This document shows, one piece after another, positions 1-6,259 of a DNA stretch of 17,505 nucleotides. Made by a program: the position numbers and the translations under genes. Source of the DNA: JBBQSN01 sp038213835 (GTDB lineage Bacteria > Actinomycetota > Actinomycetes > Actinomycetales > CAWJMD01); contig JBBQSN010000072.1 of NCBI GenBank assembly GCA_038213835.1, positions 1-17,505 of the forward strand, read 5' to 3'. The notes beneath the pieces are model-generated. The model saw nothing but the letters and a program-made list of their open reading frames with translations. It had not been told where the DNA came from and made no database searches. Position 1 is the stretch's first letter, and every line of letters starts with the position of its first letter.

Positions 1-248
1 ACTCGGCGGCCGGAGCGCGCTCGGCGACGGACCGGCGTCCACCCGGCGGCGCAGGCCCAGGCCCCTCGGCGCGACTCGACCAGTCGGCGGCGCAGCTGCG
101 AGGCCTGGCGCGGGCCGTCGACGCAGACCGGGGCGGTCGCCACCGGCCAGACCCACAGGTCGCGCTCGACCAGCGCGATCTCCAGCGCACGCAGGTGCGC
201 GGGGTCCACCAGGACGGTGGCCACGTTCTCGTGGGGGTCACGGCGCAC
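1..248 (-). CDS. Partial hypothetical protein, 5' end only
   Basis: I do not recognise this protein. A frame starts at GTG (248-246) and begins MRRDPHENVATVLVDPAHLR, continuing through ALEIALVERDLWVWPVATAP to about residue 60 with coding-like composition (many T/A second codon positions). After residue 60 the same frame turns into W/A/C/R-rich sequence with almost all-GC second positions, while another frame then reads more like protein (LRRRVDAGPSPSALRPP), so a frameshift near 60-75 is possible. The start is chosen because a TACGGT box (260-255) lies 6 nt upstream, the leaderless arrangement seen elsewhere here. The gene runs off the window, so its length and any C-terminal domain are unknown. 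Confidence 0.5.
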   Translation of the reverse strand, partial: MRRDPHENVATVLVDPAHLRALEIALVERDLWVWPVATAPVCVDGPRQASQLRRRLVESRRGAWACAAGWTPVRRRARSGRR

Positions 249-254
249 CCCGGC

Positions 255-260
255 ACCGTA
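255..260 (-). promoter_or_regulatory. -10 box of leaderless promoter
   Basis: TACGGT lies 6 nt upstream of the GTG at 248, matching the TANNNT-N6/7-start spacing of other genes in the window. No strong -35 element is visible; TGTCCA lies about 17 nt upstream. Confidence 0.4.
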
Positions 261-300
261 CGACGTGGGTCCTCTTGTGGACAGTCCCGACGAGCGCCGA

Positions 301-897
301 TCAGCCGCCGGATCCCGACGCGACGCCGTGCAGGACGAGACCGGCGAGCGCCTCGTACGCGGCCGCGTCCCCGAGCCCGGTCTCGGCGCGCACGTGTCCT
401 TGCTGGATCCGCACCATCTGGGCACCGACCAGGTCGACGACGAAAGCGGAAGGCACAGAACGGAACTCGCCGGTACGGACTCCGTCGGCGAGCATCTCGC
501 CGACGCGGGCGGCCGCGATGGCGGTGTTCTGCCGGTACACGTCTCGGGCGGGTGCCGAGCCGGCCAGATCGGCGAAGAACACCGCGGAGCCGGGTCGCAG
601 CTCGTCGCCGATCGCGCGCAGGTACGCCTCGACCCGGTCGGCAGCACCCGCGCACGGTGCGACCGCCGCCTCCACCCGCGCCGTCGCACCACGGAAGAAG
701 TGCACGGCGACGAGGCGGACGAGCTCGTCCTTGCTGCGCGCCAGCTGGTAGAGCGTCGACTTCGAGCAGCGCAGCCGGGCCGCGAGGTCGTCCAGGGTGG
801 AGCGGGCGAACCCCTCGGCCAGGAACAGCGCCACCAGGGCGTCGAACAGCTCCTGGTGCCGGGGGGTGCTGCCAGCCGCCACGGCGCTCAGCGCCAC
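301..897 (-). CDS. TetR/AcrR-family transcriptional regulator
   Basis: This 198-residue protein has the usual TetR length. Its N-terminal helix-turn-helix covers about residues 12-60, with FLAEGFARSTLDDLAARL followed by the recognition segment CSKSTLYQLARSKDEL. The rest is a helical ligand-binding and dimerisation domain without an identifiable ligand motif. The GTG start lies one base after the TGA of the upstream dehydrogenase gene (899-1669), so translation is probably coupled; a second in-frame GTG five codons downstream is an alternative start. Being in an operon with the SDR and divergent from an acyl-CoA dehydrogenase, it probably represses both units in response to an acyl-CoA, as TetR proteins of fatty-acid loci commonly do. 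The ligand is inference. Confidence 0.9.
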   Translation of the reverse strand: MALSAVAAGSTPRHQELFDALVALFLAEGFARSTLDDLAARLRCSKSTLYQLARSKDELVRLVAVHFFRGATARVEAAVAPCAGAADRVEAYLRAIGDELRPGSAVFFADLAGSAPARDVYRQNTAIAAARVGEMLADGVRTGEFRSVPSAFVVDLVGAQMVRIQQGHVRAETGLGDAAAYEALAGLVLHGVASGSGG

Positions 898-898
898 C

Positions 899-1669
899 TC
901 ACCGCGGCGCCATCCGGATCGCGCCGTCGAGGCGGATCACCTCGCCGTTGAGCATCGGGTTCGCCACGACGTGCTCGACCAGCGCCGCGTACTCGCTCGG
1001 GTGGCCGAGCCGGGACGGGTGCGGCACCTGCCGGCCGAGGGAGTCCTGCGCCTCCTGCGGCAGCCCGGCCAGCATCGGGGTCTCGAACAGCCCCGGCGCG
1101 ATCGTCATCACCCGGATCAGGCTGGACGCGAGCTCGCGCGCGATCGGCAGCGTCATGCCCACGACACCGCCCTTGGACGCCGAGTACGCCGCCTGCCCGA
1201 TCTGGCCGTCGAACGCCGCGGCCGAGGCGGTGTTGACCACGACGCCCCGCTCGCCCTCGACCGGCTCGGTCCGCATCATCGCGGCGGCGGCCAGCCGGAT
1301 CACGTTGAAGGTGCCGACCAGGTTCACCTGGAGCACCTGGGCGAAGGCCGCGAGGGGCAGCGGACCCTTCTTGCCGACGACCTTGCCGGGCGTGCCGATG
1401 CCGGCGCAGTTGACGACCACCCGCAACGGCGCCAGCGCGGTCGCGGCGTCGACGGCGACCTGGACGGCCGCCTCGTCGGTGACGTCGGTCGGGACGAACT
1501 GCGCCCGCCCGCCGGCCGCGGTGATCTCCGCGACCACGGCCGCACCGGGGGAGGACGTCAGGTCAGCGACGACGACGGCCGCGCCGGCCTGCGCGAGCGT
1601 GCGCGCGGTGGCGGCCCCGAGGCCGCTGCCCCCGCCGGTGACCAGGGCAGATGCTGCGTCGATCTTCAC
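899..1669 (-). CDS. SDR-family 3-hydroxyacyl-CoA dehydrogenase (HSD10/FabG-like)
   Basis: This 256-residue classical short-chain dehydrogenase has the NAD-binding motif TGGGSGLG at 11-18, NCAG at 87-90 and catalytic residues N116, S149, Y162 and K166 (YSASK). The sequence around PIARELASSLIRVMTIAPGL and FETPMLAGLP resembles type-2 3-hydroxyacyl-CoA dehydrogenases (17-beta-HSD10), which use NAD to oxidise short or branched 3-hydroxyacyl-CoA. It is probably cytosolic and would act two steps after the divergent acyl-CoA dehydrogenase, although no enoyl-CoA hydratase is in view. The GTG start (1669-1667) is preceded by a GAGGAG ribosome-binding site about 9 nt upstream. The substrate is inferred; a generic FabG-type role remains possible. 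Confidence 0.87.
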   Translation of the reverse strand: MKIDAASALVTGGGSGLGAATARTLAQAGAAVVVADLTSSPGAAVVAEITAAGGRAQFVPTDVTDEAAVQVAVDAATALAPLRVVVNCAGIGTPGKVVGKKGPLPLAAFAQVLQVNLVGTFNVIRLAAAAMMRTEPVEGERGVVVNTASAAAFDGQIGQAAYSASKGGVVGMTLPIARELASSLIRVMTIAPGLFETPMLAGLPQEAQDSLGRQVPHPSRLGHPSEYAALVEHVVANPMLNGEVIRLDGAIRMAPR

Positions 1670-1691
1670 GGTGGGGCGCTCCTCGGAGGGT

Positions 1692-1723
1692 CGGACAGTA
1701 CTGGGACAGCCGTTAGAGTACTG
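1692..1723 (+). promoter_or_regulatory. Divergent promoter with paired AGTACTG sites (putative TetR operator)
   Basis: For the plus-strand gene, CGGACA (1692-1697) and TAGAGT (1714-1719) form a -35/-10 pair with a 16-nt spacer, and ATG follows 6 nt after the -10. The palindrome CAGTACTG (1696-1703) overlaps the -35 and a second AGTACTG (1717-1723) overlaps the -10, 20 bp apart. The minus-strand unit also starts from this 56-bp gap. Operator status and the TetR partner are inference. Confidence 0.5.
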
Positions 1724-1725
1724 CC

Positions 1726-2871
1726 ATGACCGTCGACCGCGTGCTGCCCACCCCGGAGGCCGAGGACCTGCTGGCCCTCACGGAGGAGATCGCCCGCAAG
1801 GAGCTGACGCCGCGCGCCTCCCAGGACGAGGCGGCCGAGCGGTTCCCGCGCGACGTCTTCGCCCTGCTCGGACGCTCGGGGCTGCTGGGCCTGCCCTACG
1901 ACGAGGATCTCGGCGGCGGCGGCCAGCCGTACGAGGTGTACCTCCAGGTGCTCGAGGTGATCGCCTCGGCGTGGGCCTCGGTCGGCGTCGGGGTCAGCGT
2001 GCACGGCCTCACCGCCTTGCCGGTGGCCACCTACGGCACCGACCAGCAGAAGCAGGACCTCCTGGTCGACATGCTCGGCGGCGAGCAGCTCGGTGCGTAC
2101 TGCCTGTCCGAGCCGCACGCCGGCTCCGACCCGGCGGCGATGCGCACGCGGGCCCGGCAGGAGGGCGACGGCTGGGTCGTCGACGGAACCAAGTCCTGGA
2201 TCAGCCACGGCGGCAACGCCGACTACTACACCTCCTTCCTGCGCACGGGCGAGCACCGCACCAAGGGCGTCTCGTGCTTCGTCGTCCCGGCCGGTGCGCC
2301 CGGCCTGTCGTTCGGTGCGCCCGAGAAGAAGATGGGCCTGCACTGCGACCACACGACCACGGTGAACTTCGACGCCTGCCAGGTCGACGGCGACCGGCTG
2401 ATCGGGTCCGAGGGGCATGGTCTCCCGATCGCGCTCTCCGCCCTGGACTCCGGGCGCCTCGGGATCGCCGCTGTGGCAACGGGTCTGGCGCAGGGTGCCC
2501 TCGACGATGCTGTCGCCTACGCCAAGAAGCGCGAGGCGTTCGGGCAGAAGATCATCGACCACCAGGGCCTGGGGTTCCTGCTGGCCGACATGGCCGCCGC
2601 GGTGGAGTCGTCCCGCGCGACCGTGCTGCGGGCCGCGCGGCTCAAGGACCTCGGCCGGCCGTTCAGCCAGCAGGCCTCGATCGCCAAGCTGGTCGCCACC
2701 GATGCCGCGATGAAGGTGACCACAGACGCCGTCCAGGTGCTCGGCGGGTACGGCTACACCCGCGACTTCCCGGTCGAGCGCTACATGCGCGAGGCGAAGG
2801 TGATGCAGATCTTCGAGGGCACGAACCAGATCCAGCGGATGGTCATCTCGCGGCACCTCGCCCGGGGGTAA
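1726..2871 (+). CDS. Acyl-CoA dehydrogenase
   Basis: This 381-residue FAD enzyme has full acyl-CoA dehydrogenase length and no truncation. The first family signature is AYCLSEPHAGSD (124-135). The second region is VQVLGGYGYTRDFPVERYM near 336-354, and the catalytic base is E364 in QIFEGTNQIQR, the position used by short- and medium-chain and several branched-chain enzymes. It would form the 2,3-double bond of an acyl-CoA and pass electrons to electron-transfer flavoprotein. The ATG is 6 nt from a TAGAGT -10 box, so the mRNA is probably leaderless. Divergence from a 3-hydroxyacyl-CoA dehydrogenase and a TetR regulator supports a role in beta-oxidation or branched-chain amino-acid breakdown. 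Chain-length specificity cannot be read from the sequence. Confidence 0.95.
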   Translation: MTVDRVLPTPEAEDLLALTEEIARKELTPRASQDEAAERFPRDVFALLGRSGLLGLPYDEDLGGGGQPYEVYLQVLEVIASAWASVGVGVSVHGLTALPVATYGTDQQKQDLLVDMLGGEQLGAYCLSEPHAGSDPAAMRTRARQEGDGWVVDGTKSWISHGGNADYYTSFLRTGEHRTKGVSCFVVPAGAPGLSFGAPEKKMGLHCDHTTTVNFDACQVDGDRLIGSEGHGLPIALSALDSGRLGIAAVATGLAQGALDDAVAYAKKREAFGQKIIDHQGLGFLLADMAAAVESSRATVLRAARLKDLGRPFSQQASIAKLVATDAAMKVTTDAVQVLGGYGYTRDFPVERYMREAKVMQIFEGTNQIQRMVISRHLARG

Positions 2872-2926
2872 CCTCGCGGCGGGTGGGACCACGGCGGCAC
2901 CGGACGGTTCGGGGCGGTCCGCGAGG
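2872..2926 (+). repeat. Inverted repeat flanking the marR leader
   Basis: CCTCGCGG (2872-2879), directly after the acyl-CoA dehydrogenase stop, is the exact reverse complement of CCGCGAGG (2919-2926), with 39 nt between. The right arm overlaps the start of the GAGGAGGG ribosome-binding site of the MarR gene, so a folded leader could limit its translation. There is no U-tract, so it is not a clear terminator. Confidence 0.35.
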
Positions 2927-2937
2927 AGGGTGGGGTC

Positions 2938-3414
2938 GTGACGCGCTGGCTCGACGACGACGAGCAGCGGGTCTGGCGCGCCTACCTGGCCGTCAGCCGC
3001 AAGCTGTTCAGCGCCATCGACCGCCAGATGCAGGACGAGTCCGGCCTGCCGCAGACGTACTACATCATCCTGGCGATGCTCTCCGAGGCTCCCGGTCGCT
3101 CGCTGCGGATGAGCGAGCTGGCCGACATGGTGTCGTCGTCGCCGAGCCGGCTCTCGCACGCCGTGGACCGGCTGGCCGAGCGTGGCTGGGTGCGGCGCGA
3201 GCGCGACCCGCTCGACCGGCGTGGCAACCGCACCGTGCTCACCGACGAGGGCTGGCAGGTCGTGCAGGACCGTGCCCCCGGCCACGTCCGCACGGTGCGG
3301 GAGAACGTGTTCGACCTGATCGCGCCCGAGCAGCTCGCGGTGCTGGACGAGGTGTTCACCGCGATGCTCGCCAAGCTCGACGACCGGCCGCCGGGTCGCT
3401 CGCCCGACTGCTGA
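2938..3414 (+). CDS. MarR-family transcriptional regulator
   Basis: This 158-residue protein has normal MarR length. The winged helix-turn-helix lies at about residues 55-105: SLRMSELADMVSSSPSRLSH forms the recognition region, then AVDRLAERGWVRRERDPLDR and a wing with the typical D-x-R-x-G-N-R followed by VLTDEGW. The flanking N- and C-terminal helices would form the dimer interface. The GTG start is chosen because GAGGAGGG lies about 7 nt upstream. It follows the acyl-CoA dehydrogenase by 66 bp on the same strand and may be co-transcribed with it or act on the membrane-protein operon that begins 88 bp downstream. Neither its target nor its ligand is visible. Confidence 0.9.
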   Translation: MTRWLDDDEQRVWRAYLAVSRKLFSAIDRQMQDESGLPQTYYIILAMLSEAPGRSLRMSELADMVSSSPSRLSHAVDRLAERGWVRRERDPLDRRGNRTVLTDEGWQVVQDRAPGHVRTVRENVFDLIAPEQLAVLDEVFTAMLAKLDDRPPGRSPDC

Positions 3415-3465
3415 CCGGCCTCTGAGCGATCGCCTGATCGGCTGCGCGTTCCGGCCGCCTACCTC

Positions 3466-3503
3466 TGGACAGGGCAAACTAGTTTGCGGTACAAAGTACT
3501 CTG
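3466..3503 (+). promoter_or_regulatory. Promoter of the ABC operon with two palindromic operators
   Basis: A -35-like TGGACA (3466-3471) and a -10-like TACAAA (3490-3495) are 18 nt apart, and the GTG start follows 7 nt after the -10. The spacer holds the perfect 14-bp palindrome GCAAACTAGTTTGC (3474-3487). A second, 10-of-12 palindrome, CAAAGTACTCTG (3492-3503), covers the -10 and reaches the start codon. The winged-helix protein encoded as the second gene of the operon is the obvious candidate to bind one of them (inference). Confidence 0.6.
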
Positions 3504-4150
3504 TGAGCCCCGACAAGCAGTCCCCGCCCCTGACCGACGAGCAGCTGGACGCCCAGCAGAGCCTGGCGCTGGTGCAGGGTCAGCAGGCGCACGTCCGGGC
3601 CCGCACCCAGATCGACGTCGGTCTTCTCTACGGCGCCTGGGGCACGGCCTGGCTGGTCGGTCTCGGAGCGATGTGGGCGGCCCGGTCCGGCGCCTCGCCG
3701 GTCGAGGTCCCCGTCCCGGTCGCAGGGGTGCTGCTGTCGGGGCTGATCGTCGGGGCGGGCGTGGTCACCGCCACCCACTCGGCCCGCCAGGCGCGCGGCG
3801 TGCGCGGCGAGGACGACCTGCGTGGCGTCCTCTACGGCTGGAGCTGGTTCATCGGTTTCGGCACCCTGTTCGCCGTGCTCGTGGCCCTCGGCGGTCAGGG
3901 CGTCGACCGCGAGGTGCTCGAGCTGCTGTGGCCGACCATGTCGTGCCTGCTCGTCTCGGTGCTCTACATGATGGGCGCGGCCGTCTGGCGCGACCCGCAC
4001 ATGTTCGCGCTCGGCGCCTGGTTCGCGGTCTGCGTCACGGCCGGCGTGCTCGTGGGCATGCCCGGGATGCTCGCGGTGATGAGCCTGGCGGGCGGCGGCG
4101 GACTCCTCGCCGCCGCCGCGTACTTCACGGTGCGACGGCTGCGGGCATGA
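3503..4150 (+). CDS. Six-TM membrane protein of the ABC/winged-helix operon
   Basis: I do not recognise a named family. The 215-residue protein has a polar, Gln/Asp-rich N-terminus (about 1-38) and six hydrophobic segments at about 40-60, 70-90, 112-130, 140-160, 168-188 and 190-210. It has no catalytic motif and no signal peptide beyond the first TM. The GTG start follows a -10-like TACAAA by 7 nt. Its stop overlaps the start of the winged-helix regulator by ATGA, so the two are translationally coupled. Membrane proteins of this kind are often encoded next to HTH_34-type regulators. A role as sensor, anti-regulator or accessory exporter subunit is possible but unsupported. Confidence 0.75.
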   Translation: MSPDKQSPPLTDEQLDAQQSLALVQGQQAHVRARTQIDVGLLYGAWGTAWLVGLGAMWAARSGASPVEVPVPVAGVLLSGLIVGAGVVTATHSARQARGVRGEDDLRGVLYGWSWFIGFGTLFAVLVALGGQGVDREVLELLWPTMSCLLVSVLYMMGAAVWRDPHMFALGAWFAVCVTAGVLVGMPGMLAVMSLAGGGGLLAAAAYFTVRRLRA

Positions 4151-4455
4151 CCGCCTCGACCGAGCTCGACCCGGTGATCCACGCCCAGGCCCGGCTCCGG
4201 GTGATGACCACCCTGGCCACGCTCGGGCCCAGGGACCAGATCACCTTCCCACGCCTCCAACAGCTGCTGGAGATGACCGCGGGCAACCTCTCGACCCACC
4301 TGCGCAGGCTGGAGGACGCCGGCTACGTCGCCGTCGACAAGGCGCACTCCGGGCGCACGCCCGTCACCTACGTCTCGATCACCGGTCCCGGACGCCGGGC
4401 GTTCGAGGACTACCTGGCCAAGCTCCGCGAGCTCCTAGGGGGAAGCACACCATGA
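4147..4455 (+). CDS. Winged-helix transcriptional regulator (HTH_34/ArsR-like)
   Basis: This 102-residue single-domain protein fits the winged-helix DNA-binding family (Pfam HTH_34). DPVIHAQARLRVMTTLATLG forms the first helices, ITFPRLQQLLEMTAGNLSTH the helix-turn-helix, LRRLEDAGYVAVDKAHSGRT the helix and wing, and VSITGPGRRAFEDYLAKL the C-terminal helix. No metal-binding cysteines are present, so metal sensing of the classic ArsR type is unlikely. It overlaps both neighbours by ATGA, being the second gene of a four-gene operon with an ABC exporter. It probably autoregulates the operon through the palindromes at 3474-3503 (inference). The signal it senses is unknown. Confidence 0.85.
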   Translation: MTASTELDPVIHAQARLRVMTTLATLGPRDQITFPRLQQLLEMTAGNLSTHLRRLEDAGYVAVDKAHSGRTPVTYVSITGPGRRAFEDYLAKLRELLGGSTP

Positions 4456-5393
4456 CCACGAGCACCGAGCTCCTCGCCCGGGCCGTCGACGTCCGGCGCA
4501 CGTTCGACGCCACGGTGGCGCTGGACGGCGTCAGCCTCGACGTCCCGGCCGGCCAGCTGATCGGCCTGCTCGGGCCGAACGGCGCCGGCAAGTCCACCCT
4601 GATCAGCCTGTTGCTCGGGTTGCGACGCCCCACCGCGGGCAGGATCGAGCTGTTCGGCGGCGACCCCCGCGACGCCGTGAACCGCCGCCTGATGGGCAAC
4701 ACCCCGCAGGAGACGGGTCTGCCGCCGCTCCTCAAGGTGCGCGAGGTCGTCGACTTCGTCGCCGGGCACTACGCGACCCCCATGCCCACCGGTGAGCTGC
4801 TCGAGCGCTTCGGCCTCGAGGACCTCGCCGCGCGCCAGACCGGCGGGCTGTCGGGCGGGCAGAAGCGCCGCCTCGCCGTCGCGCTCGCCTTCGTCGGCCG
4901 GCCTCGTCTGGTCTTCCTCGACGAACCGACCACTGGCCTGGACGTCGACGCCAGACATGCTCTGTGGCAGGCGATCCGGGACTTCCACGCCGATGGTGGG
5001 ACGGTCGTCCTGACCAGCCACTACCTCGAGGAGGTGCAGGCGCTCGCGGAGCGGGTCGTGGTCATCGACCGGGGTCGGGTCCTCGCCGACGACAGCCTGG
5101 ACGCCGTCCGGGCCGTCGTCGACGTCCGCCGCGTGAGCCTGCGCACCGACGACCCGGCGGCGCTGGAGGGGTTGCCCGGCGTCACGTCGGTGACCCCGGG
5201 CAGGGCCGACCGGTTCGACCTTCTCACCGTCGACTCGGACGCCGTGGTGCGCGAGCTGGTGCACCGCTCGGTGCCGTTCGCCGACCTGGAGGTCTCAGCC
5301 ACCTCGCTCGAAGAGGCGTTCCTGTCCCTCACCCGCCGCGCGCACGGCGTCGACTCCGACGCCGGTACCAAGGACCTGGAGGTCACCCGATGA
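4452..5393 (+). CDS. ABC transporter ATP-binding protein
   Basis: This 313-residue protein is a complete ABC ATPase. Visible motifs are Walker A GPNGAGKS (41-48), Q-loop Q86, signature LSGGQ (133-137), Walker B LVFLDE (153-158), D-loop TGLD (161-164) and the switch His190 in TSHYLEE. A C-terminal extension of about 90 residues after the nucleotide-binding domain, ending in the LEEAFLSLT element, is typical of ABC-2 export ATPases (CcmA/DrrA type). It would power the permease encoded next, probably as a homodimer on two permease copies. The ATG start overlaps the regulator stop (ATGA), and its own stop overlaps the permease start the same way. The substrate cannot be deduced. Confidence 0.95.
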   Translation: MTTSTELLARAVDVRRTFDATVALDGVSLDVPAGQLIGLLGPNGAGKSTLISLLLGLRRPTAGRIELFGGDPRDAVNRRLMGNTPQETGLPPLLKVREVVDFVAGHYATPMPTGELLERFGLEDLAARQTGGLSGGQKRRLAVALAFVGRPRLVFLDEPTTGLDVDARHALWQAIRDFHADGGTVVLTSHYLEEVQALAERVVVIDRGRVLADDSLDAVRAVVDVRRVSLRTDDPAALEGLPGVTSVTPGRADRFDLLTVDSDAVVRELVHRSVPFADLEVSATSLEEAFLSLTRRAHGVDSDAGTKDLEVTR

Positions 5394-6193
5394 GCGGGCG
5401 GAGCGAGCGAACCACCAGTCGGAGCGCCCGCCACGGCGAGGGACGAGCCGGAAGCACGCTCGCGCTGCACACCCGGTACCAGCTCCTCGAGCAGGTGCGG
5501 GTCCCGATGGCGGTGGTCGGCAACATCGCGTTCCCGGCGCTGTCGTTCCTGTTCTTCATCGTCCCGCAGAGCGCCCTGCGCGACGAGCCGGCAGCCGCGA
5601 CGTCGGCGGCCGGTCAGCTGGCCCTGGTCTCGGTGCTGTCGGTGTGCCTGTTCAGCTTCGGGCTGGGCACCGCCGAGGAGCGAGCCACCCCGTGGGACCC
5701 GTACCTGCGCACCCTCTCGGCCGGTGTGATTCCCCGGCTGGGGGCCAAGGTGATCACCGGTCTCGCCTTCGCCGCCGCCGGCGTCGGCGTCATCGCGCTG
5801 ATCGCGGCCCTGCTCACCAGCGCCACCGCGACCCTGGTGCAGCTTCTCGCGGCGGGGCTCGCCCTGCTGGCGGCGGGCACGCCGTTCCTGCTGATGGGGA
5901 TCTCGCTCGGGTACCTGCTGCCGGTCAAGGCGGCGCTGCCCGCCGTCCAGATGATCTTCCTGCCGATGGCGTTCGCCGGCGGGCTGTTCCTCCCGCCGCA
6001 GATGTTCCCCCGGTGGCTGGACGCGATCTCGCTGCTGCTGCCGTCCCGCGGCGGACGCGACCTGGTGGTCTCCCAACTCACGTCGTCGGCGATCCCCACC
6101 TCGGCGATCGTGAACGTCGTGGTCTGGACCCTGCTGATGGGCGGGCTGGCCGCGTGGGCCTACCGCCGCGACGAGGGCCGCCGTTTCCGCTGA
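5390..6193 (+). CDS. ABC-2 type transporter permease
   Basis: This 267-residue protein has a polar, Arg-rich N-terminus (about 1-35) and six predicted membrane segments near 40-60, 76-96, 121-144, 150-175, 187-205 and 236-258. This is the ABC-2 arrangement, including a hydrophobic FLPMAFAGGLFLPPQMFPRW segment near the fifth TM. The frame opens further upstream, but the ATG at 5390 overlaps the ATPase stop (ATGA), matching the two junctions before it, and begins the recognisable protein. It would form the membrane channel for the preceding ATPase. Lipid, peptide or drug export are all possible; nothing in the sequence decides. Confidence 0.9.
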   Translation: MSGRSERTTSRSARHGEGRAGSTLALHTRYQLLEQVRVPMAVVGNIAFPALSFLFFIVPQSALRDEPAAATSAAGQLALVSVLSVCLFSFGLGTAEERATPWDPYLRTLSAGVIPRLGAKVITGLAFAAAGVGVIALIAALLTSATATLVQLLAAGLALLAAGTPFLLMGISLGYLLPVKAALPAVQMIFLPMAFAGGLFLPPQMFPRWLDAISLLLPSRGGRDLVVSQLTSSAIPTSAIVNVVVWTLLMGGLAAWAYRRDEGRRFR

Positions 6194-6259
6194 GGGCCGG
6201 CCATCGGTGAGCCCCGGGCGGGCCGCGAGCAACGGAGCGCGGTCTGCGACGATCCCCCG

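Noticed and set aside
195..3425. A 1076-codon open frame on the plus strand crossing the TetR, SDR, acyl-CoA dehydrogenase and MarR genes
   Set aside because: Its translation is Arg/Pro/Ala-rich with no domain, and it overlaps four well-supported genes. Long stop-free antisense and off-frame runs are expected at this G+C content.
1666..3516. A 616-codon minus-strand open frame opposite the acyl-CoA dehydrogenase and MarR genes
   Set aside because: Its composition is that of an antisense shadow (His/Arg/Gly/Val-rich) and it has no recognisable motif, whereas the plus-strand genes have full family signatures.
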